A stretch of 64,000 nucleotides of DNA from the NCBI RefSeq assembly GCF_009910325.1, contig NZ_SUMG01000005.1, forward strand, positions 124,001 to 188,000, in the 5' to 3' direction. A model generated the notes under the pieces. The model saw only the letters and a program-made list of their open reading frames with translations, was not told the origin of the DNA and did not search any database. A program made the position numbers and the translations under genes. The DNA is from Isachenkonia alkalipeptolytica (lineage in GTDB: Bacteria; Bacillota; Clostridia; Peptostreptococcales; T1SED10-28). This document shows, piece after piece, positions 8,914 through 18,053 of this stretch (positions within the stretch are counted from its first letter, which is position 1; the number at the start of each line of letters is the position of its first letter).

Positions 8914-11109
8914 ATGAAATTATCCATACGAATGAAAGTCATTATTACCTTGATTGTCTTTATTTCTTTGCCCGCTTTAATCACCGGTTATGTGAATTAT
9001 CAAAATTCCCAGGACCTATTGGAAGGGGAGTTTAAAAGCTCTACGGAGGACACCATTGAAGACGTAAGAAATGCTTTTCACTTTTTCTTAAACGCTCAGG
9101 AAGAGCTGGTAAAAACCTTAAGCCAGGATTACCATCTTCAACGGGTTCTCACGGATCCCGAGGCGAATCCTGATCTGATCCCTGCTACACCGGCTCCCGC
9201 TGAAGAGGAGACCGACAACGGAGAGGAGCTTGACAACGAAGAAGAAACAGAAGAAGCCCCGGCAGAAGAACAGGACACCGCCCCGGAGAGCAACCAGTAC
9301 CTTTCCCGGGTGATGGACTCCCTGGACAATATTGTGGAAAATCATCAAGATGTTTTCCATGCCTATATCGGTACGGACCTGGGAGATATGTATGTCTCTC
9401 CGGATATCGATCTTCCCGAGGGTTTTGATCCCAGGGAGCGCCCATGGTACACCGAGGCGGAAGCCAGCGATAGCCTTACCTGGACCGACCCCTACGAAGA
9501 TGCAGGGACCGGGGATCTTGTGGTTTCCCTGGCAAGACCGGTAAATAACCCGGAGAACAATAACTTTGTGGGCGTTAGTGCCATCGATTTAAATCTGAGT
9601 GCTTTACAGACCCTTTTAGGGGATGTGGAGCTTGGGGACAGCGGCTATTTGATCCTTACCAATGCCGCGGGAGAAATCATCGCCCATGAAGATGAATCCC
9701 TGGTTTCCTTAGACGTCTCCGAGACCATTCCCAATTTCACCGATACCTTAGTGAACAACCCCTCGGGGGATTATGACTTTAGCCGGGAAGAAGAGGAATT
9801 TTTCGCGGTTTTCGATACCATTCCCGGCACGGAGTGGAAACTCATCGGGATTATGAATTACAGCGAAATCGATGAACAGACCCAGGTGATTTTAACCGGG
9901 ACTTTGATGAGCACCGGGATCACCTTATTGATTGCCCTATTGGCGGGAATACTGATTTCTATAAGTATTACCAAGCCTTTAAAGGTTTTAGTTTCCGACA
10001 TGTCCAAAGTGGGAGAGGGAGACTTTACTACCCGGTCCTCCATAGCCACCCATGGGGAGGTCGGGGAAGTTGCCAAAACCCTGAATCAGGTAACCCGGTC
10101 TCTTTGCGGATTAGTCAGAAACATCCAAAAAGCATCGAAAAACGTTCTGGACTACTCGGATAATTTGAATCACAGCATTGAATCCACCAGCAGTTCCTCC
10201 CAAGAGGTTAGCCGGGCTGTGGAAGAAATAGCAAACGGCGCTACGGAACAGGCCAGCGAAGCGGAAAAGGGCTCGACCATGACCGCAAACCTTTCCGGAA
10301 AATTCCAGGAGCTTAAAGCCAGCTCCGGAGAAATGCTGAACGCTTCCCAATCCGTTCTTTCTGCCAACGACCAGGGAGTGGCAACTTTGGAAAATCTTAA
10401 TTCCAAGGCCGATGAGAACAAGGGGGCCATCGATAATATTGAAAATGCCGTGGTGCAGTTAAATGAGAAAACCACCTCCATCGGCACAATTCTTGACAGC
10501 ATCAGCGCCATCTCGGAACAGACCAACCTCCTGGCCTTAAATGCGGCGATTGAAGCAGCGCGAGCCGGCGAAGCGGGCAGAGGCTTTGCGGTTGTGGCGG
10601 AGGAAATTCGTAAGCTGGCGGAACAGACTTCAAAGTCTACGGACCAGATCAGCGGTATCATATCCGACATCACGGAAGAAAGTAATCAAACCGTTAGTAT
10701 CATGAAGGATGTAAAATCTGCAAACCTTCAGCAATCCGAAGCTATCGGCGGGGTAAACACCTCCTTTGAAGATATTTCCGAAGCCACCAAAACCATCACC
10801 ACAAAAATACAGGAAATCAACGGAGCCATCGATGCCATGACGGAAGACAGCAATGAAATTGTGTCTGTGATTTCCAACATCTCTGCCGTATCCCAACAAA
10901 CCGCGGCCTCTTCGGAAGAGGTAACGGCATCCATGGAACAAACCGCCTCCACCTTAACGGAAATCGAAAAGACTTCCGGGCATTTAATATCCTTAGCCCA
11001 TGAACTCAATGAAGAAATCGAACAATTCAAAGTGGATGAAGAAAACACTGCCTCATCTTTCTCGGAAGATGGCGCAGACACGGATTCCTTTACCGAATCC
11101 GAAACTTAG
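8914..11109 (+). CDS. Methyl-accepting chemotaxis protein with dCache-type sensor
   Basis: Transmembrane chemoreceptor of 731 residues. TM1 is at about residues 9-28, an extracytoplasmic Cache-like sensor follows to about 320 ([12 protein letters not shown] is the typical ligand-pocket stretch), TM2 is at about 325-348, then HAMP, then a long coiled-coil signalling domain with the hairpin tip [20 protein letters not shown] near residue 555. Glutamine/glutamate-rich methylation helices flank it. A highly acidic, low-complexity segment at about residues 90-116 interrupts the sensor and is unusual. AGGAGG lies 8 bases before the ATG. No che genes are nearby, and the C-terminus lacks an obvious CheR-binding pentapeptide. 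Confidence 0.92.
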   Translation: MKLSIRMKVIITLIVFISLPALITGYVNYQNSQDLLEGEFKSSTEDTIEDVRNAFHFFLNAQEELVKTLSQDYHLQRVLTDPEANPDLIPATPAPAEEETDNGEELDNEEETEEAPAEEQDTAPESNQYLSRVMDSLDNIVENHQDVFHAYIGTDLGDMYVSPDIDLPEGFDPRERPWYTEAEASDSLTWTDPYEDAGTGDLVVSLARPVNNPENNNFVGVSAIDLNLSALQTLLGDVELGDSGYLILTNAAGEIIAHEDESLVSLDVSETIPNFTDTLVNNPSGDYDFSREEEEFFAVFDTIPGTEWKLIGIMNYSEIDEQTQVILTGTLMSTGITLLIALLAGILISISITKPLKVLVSDMSKVGEGDFTTRSSIATHGEVGEVAKTLNQVTRSLCGLVRNIQKASKNVLDYSDNLNHSIESTSSSSQEVSRAVEEIANGATEQASEAEKGSTMTANLSGKFQELKASSGEMLNASQSVLSANDQGVATLENLNSKADENKGAIDNIENAVVQLNEKTTSIGTILDSISAISEQTNLLALNAAIEAARAGEAGRGFAVVAEEIRKLAEQTSKSTDQISGIISDITEESNQTVSIMKDVKSANLQQSEAIGGVNTSFEDISEATKTITTKIQEINGAIDAMTEDSNEIVSVISNISAVSQQTAASSEEVTASMEQTASTLTEIEKTSGHLISLAHELNEEIEQFKVDEENTASSFSEDGADTDSFTESET

Positions 11110-11140
11110 GCATCTATTTGATATACAAGAAAAACACAAA

Positions 11141-11180
11141 AAAAGCATTTGCTCTTCGGAGCAAGTGTTTTTTTATGTTT
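11141..11180 (+). terminator. Intrinsic terminator of the chemoreceptor gene
   Basis: Stem CATTTGCTC / GAGCAAGTG with a TTCG tetraloop, followed by TTTTTTT. Confidence 0.8.
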
Positions 11181-11378
11181 TTGTGGATAACTTTCTCTGA
11201 ACTTGTATCTTTTTTCGAATCTTATCCCCAGTATACACAAGATGTTGTGTATAAACAAAAACCCTTTCTCGATGAAAGTTGTTCTTTATAATTTCAGAAG
11301 AAAATGCTATAATATATTTAGCCTTACGAATTATTTTTTTATTCTTATACATAACCAGAATTTTAGGAGCGATGTCCC

Positions 11379-12797
11379 ATGAATTTTGCAGAAAAAAAAG
11401 AAATGATTTTATCAGGGAAAATCCATAAAATCATTATAGCCCTGGCGGCGCCCATCATGTTTAACAACTTTATCCAAACCCTGTACAACCTCTCGGATAC
11501 TTATTGGGTCAGTCAATTAGGCTCCGATGAAGTGGCCGCCATGACCTTGGTATTTCCCGTAATCTTTTTGATTCTTTCCATTGCCATGGGCATGAATATG
11601 GCGGGAACCTCCTTAATCTCCCAGTATATCGGCTCTAATCAAGAGGATCGGGCAGAAAAGGTGGCCTCACAGCTTTTTTCCTTTTTATTGGTTCTATCCA
11701 CAATCCTCGGGTTAGGGGGGTATTTTCTAACCCCAACCATTGTAAGCCTAATGGGCGGTCAAGGGAATGTCCTCCTCTACGGATCCCAATACCTTAGCAT
11801 CATGTTTTTGGAGATGCCCATTATTTTTATGTTTATTGTCTACAATGCCATTATGCAGGGCCAGGGAAATACCTTTACCCCCATGATTCTGAACGTGGCC
11901 GGCTCACTATTAAATGTGGTTTTATCCCCGGTGTTCATCTTCGGCCTGGGACCGCTGCCCTTCATGGGTATCCAAGGGGCGGCCATTGCCACACTGATTT
12001 CCCGTTCCATCTTTGTGGGCTATGGAATCTATACCCTGTTCATCCGAAAAGACGGCATCAATATTCGAAAAAAATACATCCTTCCCGATTTCAAGGTTCT
12101 AAAAAAAATCATCAAAGTAGGCCTTCCTGCTTCCATCGGTCAGTCCGCCGCCGCCTTCGGTTTTATTATTTTAAATATGTTTGTCCTAAGCTACGGCGAC
12201 TCCGCCCTGGCAGCCTTTGGCATTGGAAACCGCATTAACAGCGTGGTCATGATGCCCGCCATGGGCATCGGAAATGCCATCGCACCGATTATCGGTCAAA
12301 ACTTGGGCGCCGACCAGATCCCCCGGGCCCGGTCTACCTTTAAAACCAGCATTGCCATGTCCACGACCTTTATGGCCGTGGGGGGGCTCATCGCCTTTAC
12401 CTTTTCCGAGTCCATCATCAAAATTTTCGCTAGCGGGGATCCCCAGGTCATCGCCCTGGGTACGGATTATCTGCGTTTAATTTCCCTTTCCATACCCTTA
12501 ATGGGCATATTTCAGATACTCAACGGAACTTTTCAAGGATCCGGTCATACCATGTATTCCATGTTTATTAACATGTTCCGATTGTGGGGACTTCGGATTC
12601 CCATGATCTATATCTTAGGCCGGGTTACCGACCTTGGGGCCGATGCAATTTGGTACTCGATGGTAACGAGTAATTTTCTGATCTGTGTCATCGGTATGGG
12701 TATTTATCTCAAAGGAAACTGGGAGGAAAAAATCATTGATGAAGAGGATTTAGATGAATTGAAAACAGATGCCTCTAAAAAAGCTTTAGCCTCATAA
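11379..12797 (+). CDS. MATE family efflux transporter
   Basis: A 472-residue membrane protein with about twelve helices in two homologous halves. The first half has APIMFNNFIQTLYNLSDTYW and the second GLPASIGQSAAAFGFIIL, the paired openings of the NorM/DinF-like MATE fold. Family members export cationic drugs or metabolites in exchange for Na+ or H+; the substrate cannot be told. The ATG at 11379 has TTAGGAGC about 7 bases upstream; an overlapping ATG at 11372 is out of frame. It is a single transcript ending at a weak hairpin before the TPP riboswitch. Confidence 0.9.
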   Translation: MNFAEKKEMILSGKIHKIIIALAAPIMFNNFIQTLYNLSDTYWVSQLGSDEVAAMTLVFPVIFLILSIAMGMNMAGTSLISQYIGSNQEDRAEKVASQLFSFLLVLSTILGLGGYFLTPTIVSLMGGQGNVLLYGSQYLSIMFLEMPIIFMFIVYNAIMQGQGNTFTPMILNVAGSLLNVVLSPVFIFGLGPLPFMGIQGAAIATLISRSIFVGYGIYTLFIRKDGINIRKKYILPDFKVLKKIIKVGLPASIGQSAAAFGFIILNMFVLSYGDSALAAFGIGNRINSVVMMPAMGIGNAIAPIIGQNLGADQIPRARSTFKTSIAMSTTFMAVGGLIAFTFSESIIKIFASGDPQVIALGTDYLRLISLSIPLMGIFQILNGTFQGSGHTMYSMFINMFRLWGLRIPMIYILGRVTDLGADAIWYSMVTSNFLICVIGMGIYLKGNWEEKIIDEEDLDELKTDASKKALAS

Positions 12798-12821
12798 GTA
12801 AGACAGGGGGAAAGGAACAGG

Positions 12822-12862
12822 GTTTCTCGGATATAATAATCCGAAGCTGTTTTATTTTCCCC
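12822..12862 (+). terminator. Probable terminator after the MATE gene
   Basis: CAG-GGTTTCT-CGGAT / ATCCG-AAG-CTG with internal mismatches, then TTTTATTTT. Weaker than the other terminators here. Confidence 0.45.
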
Positions 12863-12892
12863 CGGCCTGTGTTATAATCACTTTACAATTAA

Positions 12893-12980
12893 ATTACTTC
12901 GCTAGGGGTGCCGTTGGCTGAGAGGATCTTCTCCAACCCTTTAAACCTGTAGGTTAGTACCTGCGCAGGGAAGCTCAATC
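12893..12980 (+). ncRNA. TPP riboswitch (THI element)
   Basis: Contains the conserved aptamer parts in order: AGGGGTGCC, GGCTGAGA, an ACCCTTTAAACCTG region, GGTTAGTACC and TGCGCAGGGA. It senses thiamine pyrophosphate. It sits directly upstream of the thiamine transporter gene and of an adjacent terminator hairpin, so high TPP should stop transcription. Confidence 0.95.
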
Positions 12981-12983
12981 TTG

Positions 12984-13010
12984 AGTGAGTGCTTCGATTC
13001 ACTCTTTTTT
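12984..13010 (+). terminator. TPP riboswitch expression-platform terminator
   Basis: GAGTGA ... TCACTC around a TTCG-containing loop, followed by TTTTTT, between the aptamer and the thiT ribosome site. An alternative CTCAA/TTGAG pairing at its 5' edge could form the competing structure. Confidence 0.7.
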
Positions 13011-13060
13011 GCATCCTAGGGAAAAATTTATTTAATAATTTGGAAAGGATGTGTTTTTTT

Positions 13061-13717
13061 ATGTTCAAAAACTTTGATATTCAATTGGATCAACTCTCCT
13101 TAGAAGTTTGGGTCATACTCGGGGTTATGATTTTGCTTCCCGTAATGCTTTTACTCTTCCATCGCAGTCGGGAAAGTCAGGGCGGCCGGCTGTTACAAAC
13201 AAAAGTGTTGGTCTATGGCAGTCTTTGTGTGGCCTTATCTTTTTTACTGTCTTATATTCGGCTGTTTCGAATGCCCCAGGGAGGCAGTGTGACCCTGGCG
13301 GGTATGCTTCCCATCATTATTTTTGCCGTAGCCTTCGGTCCCCTTCCCGGTATTTTAGCCGGCTTTGCCCTGGGACTTTTGAATCTGATACAAGACCCTT
13401 ATATTGTTCATTGGATGCAGATTTTCCTGGACTACCCTCTGGCCTATGGCGCCCTGGGACTGGCAGGGATCTATCGGAAGCATCTAAGCATCAGTGCCCT
13501 CATCGCCGGCATCGGACGGCTGTCCATGAGTTTTTTATCGGGGATCATCTTCTTTCGGGAGTTCACCCCCGAGGGCTGGAACGATGTTATTTATTCCATT
13601 GTCTATAACGGATCCTTCATCGGGGCGGAAATTTTCATCATTATTCTACTCCTTCAGGTTCCCCAGGTACAATCGGTATTAAAGCAAATGCGAAGGGGTA
13701 CACTGTTGACCAACTAA
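13061..13717 (+). CDS. thiT: Energy-coupled thiamine transporter S component ThiT
   Basis: A 218-residue membrane protein with six predicted helices, the substrate-capture subunit for thiamine in ECF transporters. RLFRMPQGGSVTLAGMLPII (about residues 60-80) and the late LDYPLAYGALGLAG are family signatures of the thiamine pocket. The frame runs back to 12989, inside the riboswitch platform, so the ATG at 13061 with GGAAAGGA about 11 bases upstream is chosen. It must share EcfA/EcfA'/EcfT modules encoded elsewhere. The TPP riboswitch upstream supports both function and regulation. Confidence 0.93.
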   Translation: MFKNFDIQLDQLSLEVWVILGVMILLPVMLLLFHRSRESQGGRLLQTKVLVYGSLCVALSFLLSYIRLFRMPQGGSVTLAGMLPIIIFAVAFGPLPGILAGFALGLLNLIQDPYIVHWMQIFLDYPLAYGALGLAGIYRKHLSISALIAGIGRLSMSFLSGIIFFREFTPEGWNDVIYSIVYNGSFIGAEIFIIILLLQVPQVQSVLKQMRRGTLLTN

Positions 13718-13830
13718 ACCCTTTTCTTTTCATATATTCCCTGTTATCTTTTCTAATTTTTGGTTATATATATTCTAAGGCTTCATTTTCTTGAAGCACA
13801 AAAAATTTGATTAACAGGAGGTTATATTTT

Positions 13831-14205
13831 ATGGAAGGTTTTGGAACTTTTTTTCAAACAGGTGATTGGAAAGGTGAAAAGCACGTACCGGTGATTCATG
13901 CTCCGGAAAAGGTTACTGCAGGAGAGGTATTTGAACTTAAAATGTCCATCGGTGATGCGGTGGGACATCCGAACACCTTTGAACATTACATTTCCTGGTT
14001 TAAGCTGATGTACCATCCCGAAGGGGCAAAGTTCCCTATCGAATTGGCAAGCTTTGATTTTGCCGCCCACGGGGAAAGTGATATTTTCACGGAACCTACG
14101 GGACTTACTTCAGTAAAGCTTCAAAAATCCGGAACGATTTATGCCCTTAGCTACTGTAATATCCATGGCTTATGGATGAACAGCCAAAAAATCGAAGTGG
14201 TCTAG
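13831..14205 (+). CDS. Class II superoxide reductase (neelaredoxin)
   Basis: A 124-residue cytoplasmic non-haem iron enzyme that reduces superoxide to peroxide without releasing oxygen, the usual anaerobe defence. The expected site residues are visible: E16 and H18 in GEKHVP, H46 and H52 in HPNTFEHYISW, and C109 and H112 in CNIHGLW. The N-terminal desulforedoxin domain of class I enzymes is absent. The frame opens at 13807, but the ATG at 13831 has AGGAGG at 9-base spacing and gives the family N-terminus. It is transcribed alone, ending at a strong hairpin. Electrons probably come from a rubredoxin encoded elsewhere. Confidence 0.93.
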   Translation: MEGFGTFFQTGDWKGEKHVPVIHAPEKVTAGEVFELKMSIGDAVGHPNTFEHYISWFKLMYHPEGAKFPIELASFDFAAHGESDIFTEPTGLTSVKLQKSGTIYALSYCNIHGLWMNSQKIEVV

Positions 14206-14243
14206 TCGCTTTTCATTCTGGTCCATGGACCTTCGGGAAGGCT

Positions 14244-14277
14244 AAAAAGGAGATGCGCCGCATCTCCTTTTTTTTAT
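14244..14277 (+). terminator. Intrinsic terminator of the superoxide reductase gene
   Basis: GGAGATGC-GCC-GCATCTCC followed by eight T; A-rich on the other side, so possibly bidirectional with the cls gene. Confidence 0.85.
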
Positions 14278-14310
14278 TGATTTTTTTATTCGATTCATCG
14301 GTTCCTCCCT

Positions 14311-15750
14311 CTAGAGTATCGGGGAAAACAAACGGGCCGCCGACTCTTTTAGCCGATTTTTCACAGAACGTTTCTCATACTCCTCTAAATGAATTCTTTT
14401 GCTTTCCCGTAAATCTTCAAAGAAATCTCCTTTTACCCTTTTGGTAATCTTTTCATCATAGATGAAAACATTCACTTCAAAGTTCAACTCCAGGCTACGT
14501 ATATCGAAATTTGCCGTGCCGATGGAGGTTACCTGATCATCACTCATAATGATCTTGCTGTGGACAAAGCCTTTTTGGTATTGATAGATTTTTACCCCGG
14601 CATCAAGAAGTTCTTTAAAATGGGATTGGGAGGCCCAAAACACCGTTCGGTGGTCCGCCACCGAGGGCAGGAGTATTCGAACGTCCACCCCCCGGAGGCC
14701 GGCAACTTTTAGAGCCGTTAAAATGCCTTCATCGGGAACTAAATAAGGGGTGGTGATATACACACTTTTCCGGGCAGCGGTGATGGCTGTAAAATAGGCC
14801 TGTTGAATGGTGTGCCAATACATATCCGGACCACTGGAGAGAATTTGCACCCCTTTTTCTCCTTGATAGCCCTGTCTCGGGAAGTATCGAGGGGCATCCA
14901 ACTCTTCATGGCTTACAAAATACCAGTCCTTAAGGAAGATGGTTTGCAGGACGTAGTTGGCTTCCCCGAGGATCTTCACATGAGTATCCCGCCAAAAACC
15001 CAGCCGTTTATCCCGACCCAGGTATTCATCTCCTATATTAATACCTCCGGTAAACCCCACCGTTCCGTCCACCAGCAAGATTTTCCTGTGATTCCGATAA
15101 TTCAAGCGACTTCCAAAAAAGGGTAGAGTGACGGGTAAGAACGCCTCTACCTGTACCCCGGCCTTTCTAAGGGGTTTTAAATAATCCTCTTTCAGTTTCC
15201 AGGAACCCACCCCGTCATAAATCAGTCGAACCTGAATCCCCTCCTCTGCTTTTTTTATTAAAGCCCGCTGGAATTTTCGACCGATTTCACTGTCCTTGAT
15301 AATAAAATATTCCATGTGGATATGGTCTTGGGCCCCTTCGATGGCCTTTAACATTTCCGTAAAGGTTTGAGCCCCGTTTTTTAGGATTTTCACCTCATTA
15401 TTAAAGGTAATGGGGGCGTCTCCGTTTCGAAGAATCAGGGGCACCATTTTTGCCCGGACATCCTTGAAATTTTTCTTAAAAAACTTTCCAAACTGGGTGA
15501 AGGTAATTTGAGTATCCAGCAATCTTTTCAACACCCGGTAATCCTGTTTTCTCTTTTTGCTAAAAGTCTTTTTCTTACGATGATTTTGTCCAATGTAGAG
15601 ATATAAGAAAATGCCCACCAGGGGTAAGAAAATCAACACCAAAATCCATGCCATGGTGCGAGTGGGGTTTCGGTTTTCCAATATAATAAAGATGCTGAGA
15701 ATTAATACTATTATTGCATAAATCCCGATAATTACGCTTAGGTACAGCAT
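14311..15750 (-). CDS. cls: Cardiolipin synthase
   Basis: A 479-residue phospholipase-D-superfamily enzyme that condenses phosphatidylglycerol into cardiolipin at the membrane. Two N-terminal helices (about residues 3-25 and 33-52) precede two HKD motifs: HRKILLVD near residue 222 and HSKIIMSD near residue 400, each followed by the usual glycine/asparagine-rich turn (GFTGGINIGD; GTANFDIRS). Length matches bacterial Cls (about 480-510). AGGAGG lies 7 bases before the ATG. It follows the patatin gene by 13 bases, so both are probably one lipid-related operon. Confidence 0.93.
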   Translation of the reverse strand: MLYLSVIIGIYAIIVLILSIFIILENRNPTRTMAWILVLIFLPLVGIFLYLYIGQNHRKKKTFSKKRKQDYRVLKRLLDTQITFTQFGKFFKKNFKDVRAKMVPLILRNGDAPITFNNEVKILKNGAQTFTEMLKAIEGAQDHIHMEYFIIKDSEIGRKFQRALIKKAEEGIQVRLIYDGVGSWKLKEDYLKPLRKAGVQVEAFLPVTLPFFGSRLNYRNHRKILLVDGTVGFTGGINIGDEYLGRDKRLGFWRDTHVKILGEANYVLQTIFLKDWYFVSHEELDAPRYFPRQGYQGEKGVQILSSGPDMYWHTIQQAYFTAITAARKSVYITTPYLVPDEGILTALKVAGLRGVDVRILLPSVADHRTVFWASQSHFKELLDAGVKIYQYQKGFVHSKIIMSDDQVTSIGTANFDIRSLELNFEVNVFIYDEKITKRVKGDFFEDLRESKRIHLEEYEKRSVKNRLKESAARLFSPIL

Positions 15751-15763
15751 AGAAGCCCTCCTT

Positions 15764-16987
15764 CTAAGGATCCGTCCTCTGTAGTGATAGTTTTTCCTCG
15801 GATGTCAGGATTATTTTAATCAGCTCCTCTAAAATGATATCCTTATTAAAACGAAGAAGCAAGGCGCTGCTTTGAAACAGGGTGTCCCTGCTTTTTTTCA
15901 TGGGCCGGCGCTTACTATTGATCTCTTCCATAAACTCTTCCAAACCGTATATTTTAAAAAGCTCAACCTTCTCATGGGCTGCAATTTCCTCTAAAAGCTT
16001 TAGCACCAGTTCTCCATAGGATACCTCTTTTCGACAGCCTAATAGTTGCACAAGCTTTGGCACCAGCTCTTCCAATGCTAAGCGATTTTTCGGAAGGGTC
16101 GTGGAGAGGCCTAATAAGCCGCTGATTTTTCCCAGGGTTTCCTCTTTCAGCCCCTGTAAAAAAGCCACTCCTTCCCGGTCCGTGATCCCTGCTTTTAAAT
16201 AATAATTTTCCCCGTATAAATCCTGAAATACCTTTAGGGTATCATAGTAACCGAGATTTATATTAAACTCCGCTTTTTCCTTTGAGAAATCCAAAATATT
16301 ACCCAGGTCGTGTTTCGGTTGAATGTAGATAACTTCCAGGTCCTCAAAATCAACTTTTTTAATTCTTCCTTTACTCATCAATCGCACCGCAACTATTTTT
16401 TTATAGCCTTTTTGATAGAGCATATTAATCGGCAGATTATTATAGAAGCCTCCGTCCAGGAAGGTTTTCCCATCGATCTTCTCCGGTTTGAAAACCGGCA
16501 AATAAGAGGAGGCCAATAAATAGTCCGCCATCTTCCCTTCCGGGACTTCCTCTTTGAAAAGCTCCAGGGGCTTTAAGTCCGTTAGGGATACGGTAACAAA
16601 GCCAAAATCTTTTTTAGATTTTCGAATCACGTCCTCCTTGGTGCCTTCTCGAATCATCTTCACCAGGGGACCGATGTCCAGCCCCGCATCCTTGACAAAC
16701 CGTTGGGCCTGTTCCAGGACATACTGAATTTGATCCGGCTTAATGCCCGTTTCCATAACCATTTTGTAAAGCTTGGAATCAATATTCAGGATTTTTTCCG
16801 GTGCAATTTCCTCCCATATTTCCCGGGCTTTTTCATAATCTTCTTGAATCATTAATGCTCCGTTTAATGCCCCTATGGAGGTTCCCGTGATCCCGTCAAA
16901 CTCCATGCCCAGCTCTCGGAAAGCTTTCCAGGCACCGAATTGATAGGCGCCCTTTGCGCCCCCACCCTCCAGCGAAAGTCCGATCAT
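15764..16987 (-). CDS. Patatin-like phospholipase
   Basis: A 407-residue acyl hydrolase. The N-terminus carries the oxyanion loop GLSLEGGGAKGAY (residues 3-15), the nucleophile elbow GTSIG (about residues 40-44) and the DGG of the Ser-Asp dyad (LDGGFYNN, about residue 180). No signal peptide is seen, so it acts at the cytoplasmic face. The roughly 200-residue C-terminal part is helical and has no recognised domain. It is the first gene of a pair with cardiolipin synthase, which suggests membrane lipid turnover. The exact substrate is not known. Confidence 0.9.
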   Translation of the reverse strand: MIGLSLEGGGAKGAYQFGAWKAFRELGMEFDGITGTSIGALNGALMIQEDYEKAREIWEEIAPEKILNIDSKLYKMVMETGIKPDQIQYVLEQAQRFVKDAGLDIGPLVKMIREGTKEDVIRKSKKDFGFVTVSLTDLKPLELFKEEVPEGKMADYLLASSYLPVFKPEKIDGKTFLDGGFYNNLPINMLYQKGYKKIVAVRLMSKGRIKKVDFEDLEVIYIQPKHDLGNILDFSKEKAEFNINLGYYDTLKVFQDLYGENYYLKAGITDREGVAFLQGLKEETLGKISGLLGLSTTLPKNRLALEELVPKLVQLLGCRKEVSYGELVLKLLEEIAAHEKVELFKIYGLEEFMEEINSKRRPMKKSRDTLFQSSALLLRFNKDIILEELIKIILTSEEKLSLQRTDP

Positions 16988-17061
16988 ATTTTTCCCTTCT
17001 TTCTTCTATATTTTCTATTATCCTGTATTGTAGTCTATACCCATTAACCCCAAAATCCCAA

Positions 17062-17096
17062 CAAAAAAACCTTTCGCCACTTAACGGGAAAGGTTT
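17062..17096 (-). terminator. Terminator overlapping the DUF4392 stop codon
   Basis: On the minus strand AACCTTTC ... GAAAGGTT is followed by TTTTTTG. The left arm includes the last codons of the gene. Confidence 0.7.
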
Positions 17097-17974
17097 TTCT
17101 GAATAATCTGTTTTAACCCCAACAACAGGTTCAAATTGCTTCCTAAACTTAAACCGTCGACGGTCAACGCTCTTTGCTTACTGCAGCCATCCACACCGCC
17201 GAGGTCTGTCAGGGCTTTTAATAGATAAACTTCCTCTTTTCCCTCCTGTAATAAGTCCATATCGCTAAGAAGGGAAAGTCCTGCCACAAGACCATAAGCT
17301 CCCCAGTTGGAGACCCCGGCCACAATCAGATAATCCGCTGAGGAAGTGGCAAATATTTTTTTCCCCTGATCCACATAGGGAATCCCCGCTTTGCGGATCT
17401 TACCCATGCCCATTTCATTGCCTCCGTCTCCGATGGCCAGGGTGGTAATCCTTTGCTCTTTGGCCATATCCATTAGAGGGTCCAAATCCGCAACATAGTC
17501 GGTGATGTCTTCCCCCCGCATGGAATGGTACCTGCCACTGATCCCTTTGCCGGGCCTTTCAATGGCCAGCAGATGGGTAGGGTTAAACGCCTCGAGTATT
17601 TTCTTCAGCTCTTTATTTTTCACATTCAAGGGCGCTGAATAAATCGCCCCGCTGATTTCTTTGATTTTTTTTAGGCCTTCCAGAATTTTGCGGGAGTACT
17701 CATCGGTTACAATTAACACCTCTTTGTTTAAGTCTTCCAGGGCTTTGGCAAGGGCAATGGATCCCAGGGGACCGTCACTCTCTCCCACTTGGCATTTGGG
17801 AACCGTAAAGCCGGTGATAATTAGAATTCTTTCCCCTTTGTATAGGGATTTCAGTCCTTGATAATAATCTTCATAGGAATTCAGATGCTTCGAAATTCCT
17901 CTTTGCCCTTCATCCCGGGTAATGATTTCTTCGATTTCTCGAAAAGGCTGCTCCTTTAGGGAAAAGGCCCTCAT
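17081..17974 (-). CDS. DUF4392 protein, D-glutamate-cyclase-like
   Basis: A 297-residue cytoplasmic protein of the DUF4392 family, whose vertebrate member is a D-glutamate cyclase forming 5-oxo-D-proline. Recognisable stretches are ITGFTVP, GESDGPLGSIALA, the glycine-rich AIGDGGNEMGMGKI and GVSNWGAYGL. The frame opens at 18007, but the ATG at 17974 has AGGAGGGG at 6-base spacing. A terminator separates it from the TRAP genes upstream, so it is probably its own transcript. Substrate in bacteria is unproven; proximity to a TAXI-TRAP importer and a GlnK/GlnL-like system makes a glutamate-family compound plausible. Confidence 0.75.
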   Translation of the reverse strand: MRAFSLKEQPFREIEEIITRDEGQRGISKHLNSYEDYYQGLKSLYKGERILIITGFTVPKCQVGESDGPLGSIALAKALEDLNKEVLIVTDEYSRKILEGLKKIKEISGAIYSAPLNVKNKELKKILEAFNPTHLLAIERPGKGISGRYHSMRGEDITDYVADLDPLMDMAKEQRITTLAIGDGGNEMGMGKIRKAGIPYVDQGKKIFATSSADYLIVAGVSNWGAYGLVAGLSLLSDMDLLQEGKEEVYLLKALTDLGGVDGCSKQRALTVDGLSLGSNLNLLLGLKQIIQKNLSR

Positions 17975-18008
17975 CCTAACCCCTCCTTTTACTTCTTCGA
18001 TTATCATA

Positions 18009-18036
18009 AAAAGGGTCAGAAGCGCTGACCCTTTTC
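18009..18036 (-). terminator. Terminator of the TAXI-TRAP operon
   Basis: AAAAGGGTCAG / CTGACCCTTTT around a short loop; on the minus strand it runs into a T-run after the permease stop. Confidence 0.8.
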
Positions 18037-18053
18037 TGTTGGGGGGAGAAAGA

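Noticed and set aside
10170-11081. Long minus-strand open frames inside the chemoreceptor gene
   Set aside because: Shadows of a strongly biased coding sequence; no ribosome sites or recognisable domains.
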